Below are positions 12,698 through 20,990 of a DNA stretch of 64,000 nucleotides, piece after piece. Both the position numbers and the translations under genes were made by a program. Position 1 is the first letter of the stretch. Every line of letters begins with the position of its first letter. The notes under the pieces are model-generated. The model searched no databases, was not told the DNA's origin, and saw only the letters and a program-made list of their open reading frames with translations. Source of the stretch: Mycolicibacterium litorale (GTDB lineage: Bacteria; Actinomycetota; Actinomycetes; Mycobacteriales; Mycobacteriaceae); contig NZ_AP022586.1 of assembly GCF_010731695.1 (NCBI RefSeq), positions 1,798,001 through 1,862,000 of the forward strand, read 5' to 3'.

Positions 12698-12731
12698 GTA
12701 GCAAGATGCTACAAGCGTAGCAACCTGCTAC
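12698..12731 (-). promoter_or_regulatory. Twin palindromic operators of the toxin/antitoxin promoter
   Basis: Two 15-bp palindromes of identical arms lie four bases apart: GTAGCA-AGA-TGCTAC at 12698-12712 and GTAGCA-ACC-TGCTAC at 12717-12731. They sit just upstream of the antitoxin ribosome-binding site. Their centres are 19 bp apart, so they face nearly the same side of the helix. This is the arrangement expected for autorepression by an antitoxin dimer pair. Confidence 0.75.
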
Positions 12732-12835
12732 GGGGCGCCGCCACCTCGCCACGGCCCATCCGGCCTGTGCATCAAGATCGTATCGGTCGACCGCTGAGCG
12801 CAGACAGCGCCGGACTCCCTCTGTTCAATGCAGAA

Positions 12836-13702
12836 GTGACCGGAGACCACGCCCGCAACGGCGTCCTGATGGCCATCGCCGCACAGGTCTCGGTGCAGAT
12901 GGGGATGGCCGTCGCGGTCAGCCTCATCGACCGGATCGGGTCCGACGGCACCGCGTGGCTACGGCTCGCCTGGGCGGGTGTGCTGCTGCTGGTGGTGGTT
13001 CGCCCGCGGCCATCGGCGTTCACATGGCGCACCTTCGGGATGTGCGTCGTGCTGGGGTGCGTGACCGCGGCGATCTCCTTGCTGTTCATGGCGTCGCTCG
13101 ACCGCATCGCACTGGGCACCGCCACGGCGCTGGAGTTCCTGGGCCCCCTCGCCGTCGCCGTCGTCCACGGCAAGGGGCGCCACCGGCTGTTGTGGCCGGG
13201 GCTTGCCGCCATCGGCGTCGTGTTGCTGTGCCAACCGTTCGACGGGGGCATCGATCCCAAGGGCGCGATGCTGGCGATCGCCGCCGGAGTCTGCTGGGCC
13301 ATCTACATCCTGCTCACCCAGCGCGTCGGCGACGAGGTGTCCGGGGTCAACGGTCTCGCCGTGTCGATGCCGGTCGCCGCGGTGGTGTCCAGCTTCTTCG
13401 TGAGCACCGCGGTGTTCGGGAAGATGACCCCGGAGCTGTTGCTGATCGGGTTGGGCATGGCGGTGCTGCTGCCGGTGCTGCCCTACGTGTTGGAGCTGCT
13501 CGCACTGCGCCGGTTGACGACGGCCGCGTTCGGCACGCTGATGAGCCTGGAACCGGCTTTCGCGCTGGTCGTCGGGTTCCTGCTACTCGACCAGGAACCT
13601 GGAGTGGCGGGTGTTCTGGGCATCGCGGCCGTGGTGGCGGCGGGGATCGGCGCGGCCCGCGGCGGCGGCAGGGAGATGGCCGTCCCGCTGGAGGTGGGGT
13701 GA
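12836..13702 (+). CDS. EamA/DMT-family exporter (RhtA-like)
   Basis: A 288-residue, ten-helix drug/metabolite transporter made of two EamA repeats. The RhtA-like stretches FMASLDRIALGTATALEFLG and [20 protein letters not shown] are clear. RhtA exports threonine and homoserine, but substrates of this branch vary. GTG 12836 is chosen because it gives the same length and opening as the paralogue at 56004-56870, which is similar along its full length. The start lies about 150 bp from the divergent antitoxin gene. Confidence 0.8.
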   Translation: MTGDHARNGVLMAIAAQVSVQMGMAVAVSLIDRIGSDGTAWLRLAWAGVLLLVVVRPRPSAFTWRTFGMCVVLGCVTAAISLLFMASLDRIALGTATALEFLGPLAVAVVHGKGRHRLLWPGLAAIGVVLLCQPFDGGIDPKGAMLAIAAGVCWAIYILLTQRVGDEVSGVNGLAVSMPVAAVVSSFFVSTAVFGKMTPELLLIGLGMAVLLPVLPYVLELLALRRLTTAAFGTLMSLEPAFALVVGFLLLDQEPGVAGVLGIAAVVAAGIGAARGGGREMAVPLEVG

Positions 13703-13716
13703 GCGACTGCGTGCCT

Positions 13717-14478
13717 TCACAATTGGACGCCGCGCGTCAACGCTCCGTCCACCACCAGATTGGTGCCGGTGACGAAGCTCGCCGCCTGGCTGCTGAGGAA
13801 CAGCACCGCGTTGGCGACCTCCTGCGGCGTGGCCATCCGGCCCGTCGGGTTCAGGCCGAGTGCGGTGGCGAACAGGGCGGGATCGTTCTCCTCGATCGAC
13901 GACCACACCCCGCCGGGGAAGTACGTGTTGCCCGGGCTCACGGAGTTGGCGCGCACGCCTTGGGCCGCGAGCTTGTAGGCCAGACCTTGGGTGTAGTGGA
14001 TGATGGCCGCCTTCATGGTGCCGTACGGCCCTGCGGCGAAGTCGATCTCGCGTCCGGACACACTCGAGATCGTCACGATCGATCCGCCGCCGGAGGCCAG
14101 CAGGTGCGGCAGTGCAGCGTCCACCAGACCGACCGTGCCCATCAGGTCGACGTCGAAGGTCGTGCGCCAGTTGTCCGCCGACTCCGGGATCGCCAGGGCG
14201 CTGACGTTGGCGACCACCCCGTCGAGCCCGCCGAGCTTGCCGGCAGCGGCGGCCACCCAATCGGCCAGCGCCGCGGAGTCGCCGACGTCCACCGCGGCGC
14301 CGACCGCCTGCGCTCCGTCGCCGGCCAACTCCGCCTCGGCCTGCGCGACCGCCTCCGGGGTGCGGGCACAGAAGGCGACGGCCGCCCCCTCGGCGAGCAG
14401 ACCTTCGACGACAGCGCGCCCGATACCGCGGGTGCCGCCCGTGACGGCGAACCGCTTACCGGTAAGACCCAGATCCAT
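13717..14478 (-). CDS. SDR-family oxidoreductase
   Basis: A 253-residue classical short-chain dehydrogenase. The cofactor motif TGGTRGIG lies at residues 13-20 and VANVSA takes the place of the usual NNAG. The catalytic serine is in TISSVSG, and the YxxxK pair is in YGTMK. The last segment (FLSSQAASFVTGTNLVVDGA) is also typical. It oxidises or reduces an alcohol/ketone with NAD(P)H; the substrate is unknown. The start is the ATG at 14478, ten bases downstream of the amidase gene stop on the same strand, so both are probably one transcript. Confidence 0.88.
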   Translation of the reverse strand: MDLGLTGKRFAVTGGTRGIGRAVVEGLLAEGAAVAFCARTPEAVAQAEAELAGDGAQAVGAAVDVGDSAALADWVAAAAGKLGGLDGVVANVSALAIPESADNWRTTFDVDLMGTVGLVDAALPHLLASGGGSIVTISSVSGREIDFAAGPYGTMKAAIIHYTQGLAYKLAAQGVRANSVSPGNTYFPGGVWSSIEENDPALFATALGLNPTGRMATPQEVANAVLFLSSQAASFVTGTNLVVDGALTRGVQL

Positions 14479-14488
14479 GACAGTCCCC

Positions 14489-15502
14489 TCAGTAGGTGAT
14501 CGTTCCGAATGATGCTGCTGCACTGCGTAACTCGGCGTGCACACCGGCGTAGGCCGCGGCGGCGGGCAGGAGCCGCTTGTCGATCTTGGTCACGGAGCTG
14601 TAGTTGGTGTCGACGACGTTGGCGATCGGCGCGAGCGAGATCTGGGTGAGCAACTGGTAGGCGTCGAGCCGGTCGAGGCCGTAGAGCTCGCCCAGCCAGG
14701 TGATCATCTCGACCTGCCCGGCGCGCCAGGCTTCTTCGAGCGGCCGGCCCGAGCCGACGCACACCAGGTGCGTATCGGTCTCGAGCCGAGGCCACGCCGG
14801 CCCGCCACCCTTGATGAGTTCGACGATCACGGTGACGTGCATGGCGCCCTCGACGGCGGTGCCGCACGATTCGCCCTCGCCCTGCCGGTAGTGCCCGTCA
14901 CCGAGCGAGAACAGGGCGCCGGGGACGTTGACCCGCAGATAGCAGGTGGCGCCCGCGGCCATCTCCGGGGTGTCCATGTTGCCGCCGAACACGTCGGGCA
15001 CCAGCGAGGTGCGGACCTCGCGCCGGGCGGGCGCGACCCCGACCGTGCCGAGCATCGGGTTGGCAGGCAACGCCAACTCGAAATCGCTGCCGTGCGCGGA
15101 GAACGCCAGAGTCTCTGCCGCTGAGTCGTATTCGTAGATGTACGTGCGTTCGGGCAGCGGGTCCTGCAGAGTCGGGCTGACCGGCACACTGGTCAGCCCG
15201 CCGAAGAACGGGATCAGCGTCGAGGCACCCCAGGTGCGGGCCGGTGTCAGGTCGACGAGGTGGATGGCGAGGGTGTCGCCGGGTTCGGCGCCCTCGATCC
15301 AGAACGGTCCGGTCTGGGGGTTGAGATCCTCGGTGTCCAGTGCGGTCGTCGCGACGTCGGACGCGCTGGTGATCCGCCCGCCGTATGCGTCCTCGGTCCA
15401 CAGCGTCAGCGCGGTGGGCGCGGTGATCCGCATGACCGGTGCCGCGCCGCCGAAGGTGAAGGCGAACTTCTCGGGCGACGGGACGAAGGTGACGTGATCC
15501 AT
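14489..15502 (-). CDS. Acetamidase/formamidase family protein
   Basis: A 337-residue protein of the acetamidase/formamidase (FmdA/AmdA) family. The family landmarks are GPFWIEGAEPGDTLAIHLVD, NPMLGTVGVAP, VFGGNMDTPEM and LGDGHYRQGEGESCGTAVEG. The acidic and glycine-rich GDGHYRQGEGE block belongs to the zinc-binding core of the family. It should hydrolyse a small amide to acid and ammonia. ATG 15502 is preferred over the ATG at 15511 because the GAGG sequence is correctly spaced only from 15502. It probably forms an operon with the SDR gene that follows. Confidence 0.85.
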   Translation of the reverse strand: MDHVTFVPSPEKFAFTFGGAAPVMRITAPTALTLWTEDAYGGRITSASDVATTALDTEDLNPQTGPFWIEGAEPGDTLAIHLVDLTPARTWGASTLIPFFGGLTSVPVSPTLQDPLPERTYIYEYDSAAETLAFSAHGSDFELALPANPMLGTVGVAPARREVRTSLVPDVFGGNMDTPEMAAGATCYLRVNVPGALFSLGDGHYRQGEGESCGTAVEGAMHVTVIVELIKGGGPAWPRLETDTHLVCVGSGRPLEEAWRAGQVEMITWLGELYGLDRLDAYQLLTQISLAPIANVVDTNYSSVTKIDKRLLPAAAAYAGVHAELRSAAASFGTITY

Positions 15503-15608
15503 GGCAGCCATCCTCGCCCGCCCGCGCCGCCGCTGCAGCGTTTCCGTCGGCCGTCCACCGCGCGGCGCCCCGGGAATGTGACGGCGCTCTCACGGGTTGG
15601 CACAGGAC

Positions 15609-16025
15609 ATGGCGAAGATGACCAATGACGAGCGTGAGCAGTTTCTGGCCGACGTGCACGTCGGCGTCATCGCAGTCGAGCGGCCCGGCCGGGCTCCGCT
15701 GGCCGTACCGATCTGGTACGGCTACCAGCCGGGTGGTGAGGTGTTGCTGTGGACGGAGTCGAACTCGTTGAAGCACAAGCTGATTCGCGATGCCGGCCGG
15801 TTTGCCATCACCGTCCAGGACGAGAACCCGCCGTACCGCTACGTCACCGCCGAAGGTGACGTCACGGCCATCGAGGCCGCCGAGGACGCGCAGGTACGGG
15901 CGCTCGCCGTTCGCTACCTCGGCGCGGACGCGGGGGAGAGCTTCACCGACGAGAACCTCGGCCCGGATTCGATCGTGATCCGGATGCGCCCGCAGCGCTG
16001 GCTGTCCATGAGCTACGCCGAGTAG
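15609..16025 (+). CDS. Pyridoxamine 5'-phosphate oxidase-like (PPOX/FDOR) protein
   Basis: A 138-residue split-barrel flavin- or F420-binding protein. The typical opening is EREQFLADVHVGVIAVE, then PLAVPIWYGYQPGGEVLLWT and the helix SNSLKHKLIRDAGRFAITVQ. Many mycobacterial proteins of this size bind F420 or FMN and act as small reductases, and several have no known substrate. It is divergent from the amidase gene and converges on the FKBP lipoprotein gene with a nine-base gap. ATG 15618 is an alternative start. Confidence 0.8.
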   Translation: MAKMTNDEREQFLADVHVGVIAVERPGRAPLAVPIWYGYQPGGEVLLWTESNSLKHKLIRDAGRFAITVQDENPPYRYVTAEGDVTAIEAAEDAQVRALAVRYLGADAGESFTDENLGPDSIVIRMRPQRWLSMSYAE

Positions 16026-16034
16026 CCGCCGGGC

Positions 16035-16688
16035 TCAGCCGTTGGAGGCCTCGAGGATCTTGATCGCGAAGACGAGCGAGTCACCCGGTTGGATCCCGGC
16101 GGCGGGCTGGCCCTCGGGGTAGCCGTCGGCGGAGGTCATGGCCACCGCGACCGTGGATCCGACCTTCTGTCCGGCGATCGCCTTCTGGAAACCGGGCACG
16201 ACGCCGTCGAGCGGGAACTCGACGGGTTCGCCGCGTTCGTAGCTGCTGTCGAACACGGAGCCGTCCCGGCCGTTGACACCCATGTAGCAGACGGTGACCG
16301 CGGCGGTGTCGGCGACGACGGGGCCGTCTCCCGGCTGCAGCGTCTGCACCTGGGTCTCGGTCACGCTGAACGGTCCCTCCACCTTCACGTCCGGCGCCGT
16401 CGTATCGGTGGATCCCGTGACCGCGACGCTGCCCGTGGCGCCCGGCAGCGTCCACTCCGGCGTACCCGCGCTCTGTGGTGCGGCCGTCGGGCACGTGGCC
16501 GGCGCCGCCACGGTTTCGGTGTTCGAGGACGGCAGCACTTCGTCGGCCCAGGACGCACTCGTCGGGGACGTGCTCGTCGCGGAGTTGTCCGAGTCGCTGC
16601 CGCAGCCGGCGAGGGTCATGAGGAGCGCGGCGGCACAGCCGGCGAGGGCAACGGGATAGGACGCACCAGAGAAGTTCACCGTCGTCAC
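16035..16688 (-). CDS. FKBP-type peptidyl-prolyl cis-trans isomerase lipoprotein
   Basis: A 217-residue exported protein. A hydrophobic signal with lipobox TLAGC (Cys at residue 29) is followed by a serine/threonine-rich linker and a C-terminal FKBP domain (VCYMGVNGRDGSVFDSSYER, then EFPLDGVVPGFQKAIAGQKVG and PAAGIQPGDSLVFAIKILEA). It should be lipid-anchored on the outer face of the membrane and assist folding of secreted proteins. The start is GTG 16688 or GTG 16679; either keeps the signal. Confidence 0.88.
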   Translation of the reverse strand: MTTVNFSGASYPVALAGCAAALLMTLAGCGSDSDNSATSTSPTSASWADEVLPSSNTETVAAPATCPTAAPQSAGTPEWTLPGATGSVAVTGSTDTTAPDVKVEGPFSVTETQVQTLQPGDGPVVADTAAVTVCYMGVNGRDGSVFDSSYERGEPVEFPLDGVVPGFQKAIAGQKVGSTVAVAMTSADGYPEGQPAAGIQPGDSLVFAIKILEASNG

Positions 16689-16711
16689 GCTACACAGCCG
16701 GGTGAGGAGCC

Positions 16712-17326
16712 CTATGCCGGCCGAAGAACCGCGACGAGGAAGTCGGAGTCGTCGGTGAACGGGCGCAGATCCCAGGTCGACAGCAGCACGTCCGGCGCGA
16801 GGCCGGCCTCCGCGGCGTCGGCGAGGAACTGGTCGAAGGCGTAATCGCGCCCGGCGCCGAAGCCGGTCACCACGCGTCCGTCGTCGGCGAGATGGGCCTT
16901 GAGCCGGGTGAGCACCTGCACCCTGGTGCTGGGTGCCACGAATGTCATGACGTTGCCCGCCGAGGCGACCACGTCGAACGGTTCGGTGATTCCGCGAGCC
17001 GGCAGGTCGAGTTCGGCGAGGTCGGCGACGAGCCACCGCGGGCCGGGATGGTCCTGTTCGGCCGCCTCGATCAGCACCGGATCGACGTCGACGCCGACCA
17101 CGTCGTGGCCGACAGCGGCCAGATATCCGCCCATCCGGCCGGGTCCGCAGCCGGCGTCGAGGATGCGGGCGCCACGCGGCGCCATCGCGTCGACCAGGCG
17201 CGCCTCACCGTTCAGGTCTGCGCCGTCGCGCGCCAGGGCGCGGAAGCGTTCGACATACCAGTGTGAGTGCCCGGGATCGGCTGTCACCTTCTGCATCCAG
17301 ATGCTCTGCTCGACCACGTCCACCAT
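16712..17326 (-). CDS. Class I SAM-dependent methyltransferase
   Basis: A 204-residue methyltransferase. Motif I is RILDAGCGPGRMGGYLAAVG, the acidic residue after strand 2 is in VVGVDVDPVLIEAA, and the motif II region is FDVVASAGNVMTFV. The tail DLRPFTDDSDFLVAVLRPA is common in mycobacterial homologues. The acceptor is unknown. The ATG at 17326 (MVDVVEQSIWMQKV) is preferred over an upstream in-frame start. It lies 23 bp upstream of the FKBP gene start on the same strand. Confidence 0.85.
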   Translation of the reverse strand: MVDVVEQSIWMQKVTADPGHSHWYVERFRALARDGADLNGEARLVDAMAPRGARILDAGCGPGRMGGYLAAVGHDVVGVDVDPVLIEAAEQDHPGPRWLVADLAELDLPARGITEPFDVVASAGNVMTFVAPSTRVQVLTRLKAHLADDGRVVTGFGAGRDYAFDQFLADAAEAGLAPDVLLSTWDLRPFTDDSDFLVAVLRPA

Positions 17327-17400
17327 TGTGTCGCAGACGGCACGGGGGCTCGCCGGGGCCTGCAACATGCGACGTTCCGGGGGAGCCCTAGCCTGGTGGT

Positions 17401-17625
17401 ATGGCTGACGAGATGTGGACCGTTCAGATCGGCGAGATGCCCGACCCCGGCAACCCGGGGGTGCCGCCGGTGCCGACGACCGTCTACGAAGGCGACGAGG
17501 CGGGCGCCCGAGATGCCTACACGGAGTACTCGGCCAAGGCCGATGACGAGGGTTATCGCTATGTCATGCTGCGCCAGGTCGGCGAGGTCATCGAACTGTG
17601 GGGGACCCCGCCGGCGGTGGGCTAG
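17401..17625 (+). CDS. Small conserved mycobacterial protein
   Basis: A 74-residue acidic protein of the type found widely in mycobacteria without known function. It opens MADEMWTVQIGEMPDPGNPG and has no membrane segment or recognised motif. The start ATG is preceded by GGAG-rich sequence. Its stop overlaps the end of the convergent SRPBCC gene by four bases. Confidence 0.7.
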   Translation: MADEMWTVQIGEMPDPGNPGVPPVPTTVYEGDEAGARDAYTEYSAKADDEGYRYVMLRQVGEVIELWGTPPAVG

Positions 17626-18122
17626 CGCCGTTCCGCAAGCGCGGCAAGGTTTTTGAGCGAGTTGTCGAGGTGCTGGCGCTCGAAGGGCGGGAATTCGATG
17701 TCCCGATTGTCCTTCGGAACGCCTGACCAGTCGTAGGTCAGGGTGACCGAGGTGCGGTCGGCACCGGCCGGTTCGAGGTCGTAGCGCCAGATCCACCCGC
17801 CGAACTCGACGGTGGTGGCGTCGGGATGCGGATGTCCGGGGATGTGCCGGGGTTCGGCGCCCGGCTGCCACGCGATGGCGCGAGGCCGCTCGAACACCTC
17901 CACCCGATTGGCCATCTCGTAGTGCTTGTTCGGGTGGTTGTCGTGGTACATCCCCATCCGGAAGATCTGGCCGACTTCGGCCAGGGGCTCGCGGTCGACG
18001 GGTTGTTGCACCCACCCGGTTCCGTCGATGTCCGTGTGGGTCGCGGGATCGGCGAGGATGTCGAACACGGTGTCGGCCGGGGCATTGACGACGGTGCTGG
18101 CCGTCATGGTTTCTTCAGTCAT
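17622..18122 (-). CDS. SRPBCC family protein
   Basis: A 166-residue START/Bet v1-like protein. The opening (STVVNAPADTVFDILADPAT) and the C-terminal helix (QHLDNSLKNLAALAERR) are typical. The family binds hydrophobic ligands in a cavity, and many mycobacterial members have no known ligand. A paralogue sharing FDxLADPxTH, DGTGWV and AEVGQIFRM-type blocks lies at 37399-37905. The start ATG is at 18122. It is followed upstream by a second, more distant SRPBCC gene in the same direction. Confidence 0.82.
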   Translation of the reverse strand: MTEETMTASTVVNAPADTVFDILADPATHTDIDGTGWVQQPVDREPLAEVGQIFRMGMYHDNHPNKHYEMANRVEVFERPRAIAWQPGAEPRHIPGHPHPDATTVEFGGWIWRYDLEPAGADRTSVTLTYDWSGVPKDNRDIEFPPFERQHLDNSLKNLAALAERR

Positions 18123-18152
18123 GCAGGTATCGACCCGCGGTGTCGGGAAGAT

Positions 18153-18626
18153 TCATCGATGGCGAGGCGCAAGCAGATACGCCGCGAGGTTCGACAACGA
18201 CGAGTTCATCCCTTCGGCGTGGTCGTCGGCCGAGATGCCCGGAGGTACATCCGCGGCCGTCATCGTGATCCGCGTGCGGCCATCTACGGCGGTGACCGCC
18301 CAGGTCATGGTCATGGTGCCGGCGAAAGCCGGGTCCGGAGAGGTGAAGTCGACCTGCTGAACGACCCGTTCGTCGTGGTCGATCGCGACGAAACGCGCCT
18401 CGACGACGTCTGAGTCGACCGTGGTCTTGCCACCGCCCGCGGGCGCTTCGGCGTACGTCAGCACCAGCCGGTAGCCGCCGCCGGGGCGGGCGTCGAAGTG
18501 CTCGAACCTTCCGGTCATTCCGGCGGGGGGCAGCCAGACGGCGAGCGCTTCCGGATCGATCAGGGCGGCGAAGACGCGGTCGATCGGCGCATCGATCAGT
18601 CGCGATGCCGTGTCTGTCCGACCCAT
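18153..18626 (-). CDS. SRPBCC family protein (AHSA1/CalC type)
   Basis: A 157-residue protein. The opening RLIDAPIDRVFAALIDPEAL and the segment WLPPAGMTGRFEHFDARPGG are those of the AHSA1-like SRPBCC group, which in bacteria often acts as a small-ligand binder. Residues near the C-terminus (GMNSSLSNLAAYL) form the long helix. It stands 30 bp upstream of the previous SRPBCC gene on the same strand, so the two are probably co-transcribed. Confidence 0.82.
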   Translation of the reverse strand: MGRTDTASRLIDAPIDRVFAALIDPEALAVWLPPAGMTGRFEHFDARPGGGYRLVLTYAEAPAGGGKTTVDSDVVEARFVAIDHDERVVQQVDFTSPDPAFAGTMTMTWAVTAVDGRTRITMTAADVPPGISADDHAEGMNSSLSNLAAYLLAPRHR

Positions 18627-18686
18627 ACCGCCACCCCAGATGTCGCCATGCCTTCAAGGCTCCGCTCGGCTCCATGATGCACCGGC

Positions 18687-20000
18687 GTGTGTCGGTGGGG
18701 TGGGGTAGCGTCATGGACATGTTCGAAAGTGTGTTCGACATCGATCCCGGAGGCGGGTGAGGCGCAGCTGCGTGCGCAGGTCGAACAGCTCGAACGGATG
18801 AAGGCCGCCGCCGCAGCCGCACAGGCGCGGGCGACCGCACTGTGGAAGGCCAAACGGCACGCCGCCGAGATCGCCGCCGGCGTCCCCAGATCCCGGCGCG
18901 GCCGCGGGCTGGCCGCCGAAGTCGCACTGGCCCGCATGGACGCCCCCGGACGCGGGGGGCGCCACCTCGGCATGGCCACGGCCTTGGTCGACGAAATGCC
19001 ATACACCCTGGCAGCACTCGAGAACGGTCAGCTGACCGAATGGCGGGCCACCCTGATCCTGCGCGAATCGGCATGCCTGAGTCTCGAGGACCGCCGTCGA
19101 CTCGACGCCGAACTGTGCGCCGACCCCACGCGACTCCAGGGCTGGGGCGATGCCCGCGTCGAAGCCGAGGCCAAGAGGATTGCCTGCCGCCTCGACGTCG
19201 CCGCCGTCGTCGACCGATCAGCCAAGGCCGCCGCCGACCGCTGCGTGACCACCCGCCCGGCACCCGACACCATGGTCTACGTGACCGCGCTGCTACCGGT
19301 GTCGCAGGGAGTGGCGGTCTACGCCGCGTTGAAACGCTCGGCGGACACCACCTTCGACGACCGCACGCGCGGTCAGATCATGGCTGACACGTTGGTCGAA
19401 CGGGTGACCGGACAGCCCGCCGATCAGCCCACCTCGGTGTCGCTGAACCTCGTGCTGGCCGACACCACCCTGCTCGGCGACGACGCGGAACCCGGCTGGT
19501 GCCAGGGCTACGGGCCGGTGCCCGCCGCCGTCGTGCGCGCTCTGGTCAGCGACGCGGTGACCGACAAGCGGGCCAAGGCCACGCTGCGCCGCCTCTACCG
19601 CCACCCCGAGAGCGGAGAACTCGTCGCGATGGAATCCAAGGCCCGCACGTTCCCGAAAGGGTTGGCCGCCTTCATCGACGTCCGCGACCAGACGTGCCGC
19701 ACGCCCTACTGCAACGCCCCGATCCGCCACCACGACCACGCACACCCCCATCATCGGGGTGGGCCCACCAACGCCGTCAACGGCCTCGGCGAATGCGAAG
19801 CCTGCAATTACGCCAAAGAAGCCCCCGGCTGGACCGTCAGCACGAGCGACGACGACGGACACCACCGCGCCGCATTCCAGACTCCGACCGGGGCCACCTA
19901 CTGGTCGACCGCACCACCGTTACCTGGCCCGCCCATCAGAACCGTCTCCGTCATGGAGAACGGACTCAGCATCGACATCGTCACCTTCGCCGCTGCTTAA
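18687..20000 (+). CDS. DUF222/HNH endonuclease protein with an apparent N-terminal frameshift
   Basis: The open frame encodes a protein of the mycobacterial 13E12-like family: DUF222 from about residue 28, then an HNH nuclease domain with CRTPYCNAPIRHHDHAHPHH and CEACNY near the C-terminus. The natural N-terminus is in another frame. The ATG at 18713 reads MDMFESVFDIDP, a common opening of this family, and then meets a stop after GGG. Removing one G from the CCCGGAGG at about 18746-18753 would join it to EAGEAQLRAQVEQL. Either the gene has a one-base insertion or translation starts inside the frame (GTG 18687, GTG 18729 or ATG 18798). Such genes are multicopy, and their role is unknown. Confidence 0.75.
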   Translation: MCRWGGVASWTCSKVCSTSIPEAGEAQLRAQVEQLERMKAAAAAAQARATALWKAKRHAAEIAAGVPRSRRGRGLAAEVALARMDAPGRGGRHLGMATALVDEMPYTLAALENGQLTEWRATLILRESACLSLEDRRRLDAELCADPTRLQGWGDARVEAEAKRIACRLDVAAVVDRSAKAAADRCVTTRPAPDTMVYVTALLPVSQGVAVYAALKRSADTTFDDRTRGQIMADTLVERVTGQPADQPTSVSLNLVLADTTLLGDDAEPGWCQGYGPVPAAVVRALVSDAVTDKRAKATLRRLYRHPESGELVAMESKARTFPKGLAAFIDVRDQTCRTPYCNAPIRHHDHAHPHHRGGPTNAVNGLGECEACNYAKEAPGWTVSTSDDDGHHRAAFQTPTGATYWSTAPPLPGPPIRTVSVMENGLSIDIVTFAAA

Positions 20001-20069
20001 CGCCGGACGCCTGCCGGAGCGGATTCAGTCACGCCGCGAATCCGCCGTCGGGCGGTGACGATGCCGGCG

Positions 20070-20930
20070 TCACTCGAAGAGCGTCAGAGCCTCGGCAATC
20101 ATGCGGTAACCCTGGTTTTCGAATCGCTCGTCGCCGACGTGATACGCCCAGACAGCGGTGCCGATCGCTTCGTGGATGGCCTGCATGCGCCATTGATCGG
20201 AGATTCTCGGGTCGCCGCCGTATCCGGCGAAGAACGCCTCTTCGAGTCGACGGTCCTTTCTCCACTGCTGGGCGGCGAGTCGATGGAAATCGCTCACGGC
20301 CGGCCGCCATTCGAACCGACCGAAGTCGATCACTTTGATCGCGCCCTCGTCGACGAGCCAGTTGCGGGGCTGCCAATCGCCGTGCGTCGGCACCACCGTC
20401 ACGGGCCGCGGATGGTACGCGGTCAGGATTTCGCGAAGCCTGGCTGCAGTCTGCGGTCCAATTCTGTGCGACTTGTCAAGCCACCCCAACGATTTCGCGA
20501 CCGCTGCGGCATCCCAGTGGGCATCGAGGCGTTGGGCCTGGCCATGGAATGCGCGAGCCAACCGGCCGGCCTGCCAATAGGTGTCGGGTTCGAACTCGGC
20601 AACCGAACCCTGCACCAGTGACCCGTGCAGGTATTCCATGACGAGTTGGTTCGCGGGCCGGTCGTGATGGAGAAGCCGGGCGGCGCGCCCGGTTCGCGCC
20701 AGGCAGTCGGTGAATCCCTGGTGAGCGGTGATCTCCCGTCCGATGTGGTGGTTGTCCGGGCCGGCGGCTTTGATCACGACCCGTCCGCGGTCGGAGTCGA
20801 CGTCGAGGACGACGGTGTCGACGAGGTTCCAGCTCATGTCGCGGCGCAGACGTGGGTTGGGGAGCCAACGTGCAACGTGAGCAGCCTGCGCGTCGCTGAG
20901 CCTGCCTCCATGCCAACACTGCACACGCAA
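20070..20930 (-). CDS. Aminoglycoside phosphotransferase (APH) family kinase-like protein
   Basis: A 286-residue APH/choline-kinase-fold protein. The catalytic loop is VVPTHGDWQPRNWLVDEG (H-G-D-x4-N) near residue 190, and the metal-binding segment IKVIDFGRFEW follows. The nucleotide lysine may be in GRVVIKAAGP near residue 55. The family phosphorylates small hydroxylated compounds, including antibiotics, sugars and choline. Nothing here fixes the substrate, so it should not be called a resistance gene. The first start is TTG 20930; a GTG at 20924 would remove two residues. It is divergent from the next gene, with a 60-bp spacer. Confidence 0.75.
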   Translation of the reverse strand: MRVQCWHGGRLSDAQAAHVARWLPNPRLRRDMSWNLVDTVVLDVDSDRGRVVIKAAGPDNHHIGREITAHQGFTDCLARTGRAARLLHHDRPANQLVMEYLHGSLVQGSVAEFEPDTYWQAGRLARAFHGQAQRLDAHWDAAAVAKSLGWLDKSHRIGPQTAARLREILTAYHPRPVTVVPTHGDWQPRNWLVDEGAIKVIDFGRFEWRPAVSDFHRLAAQQWRKDRRLEEAFFAGYGGDPRISDQWRMQAIHEAIGTAVWAYHVGDERFENQGYRMIAEALTLFE

Positions 20931-20990
20931 CGTTATCTCGGTAGCGATCTGGCGATACCATCCGGTCAGCCAGCCAAGCGTGGAGGTCTG

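Noticed and set aside
14700..15500. Plus-strand frames opposite the acetamidase
   Set aside because: Several overlapping frames are open, but none has family motifs. The minus-strand amidase explains the region.
20070..20930. Aminoglycoside resistance gene
   Set aside because: The APH fold and catalytic loop are present, but nothing ties it to antibiotics. Many such kinases act on metabolites, so it is annotated by fold only.
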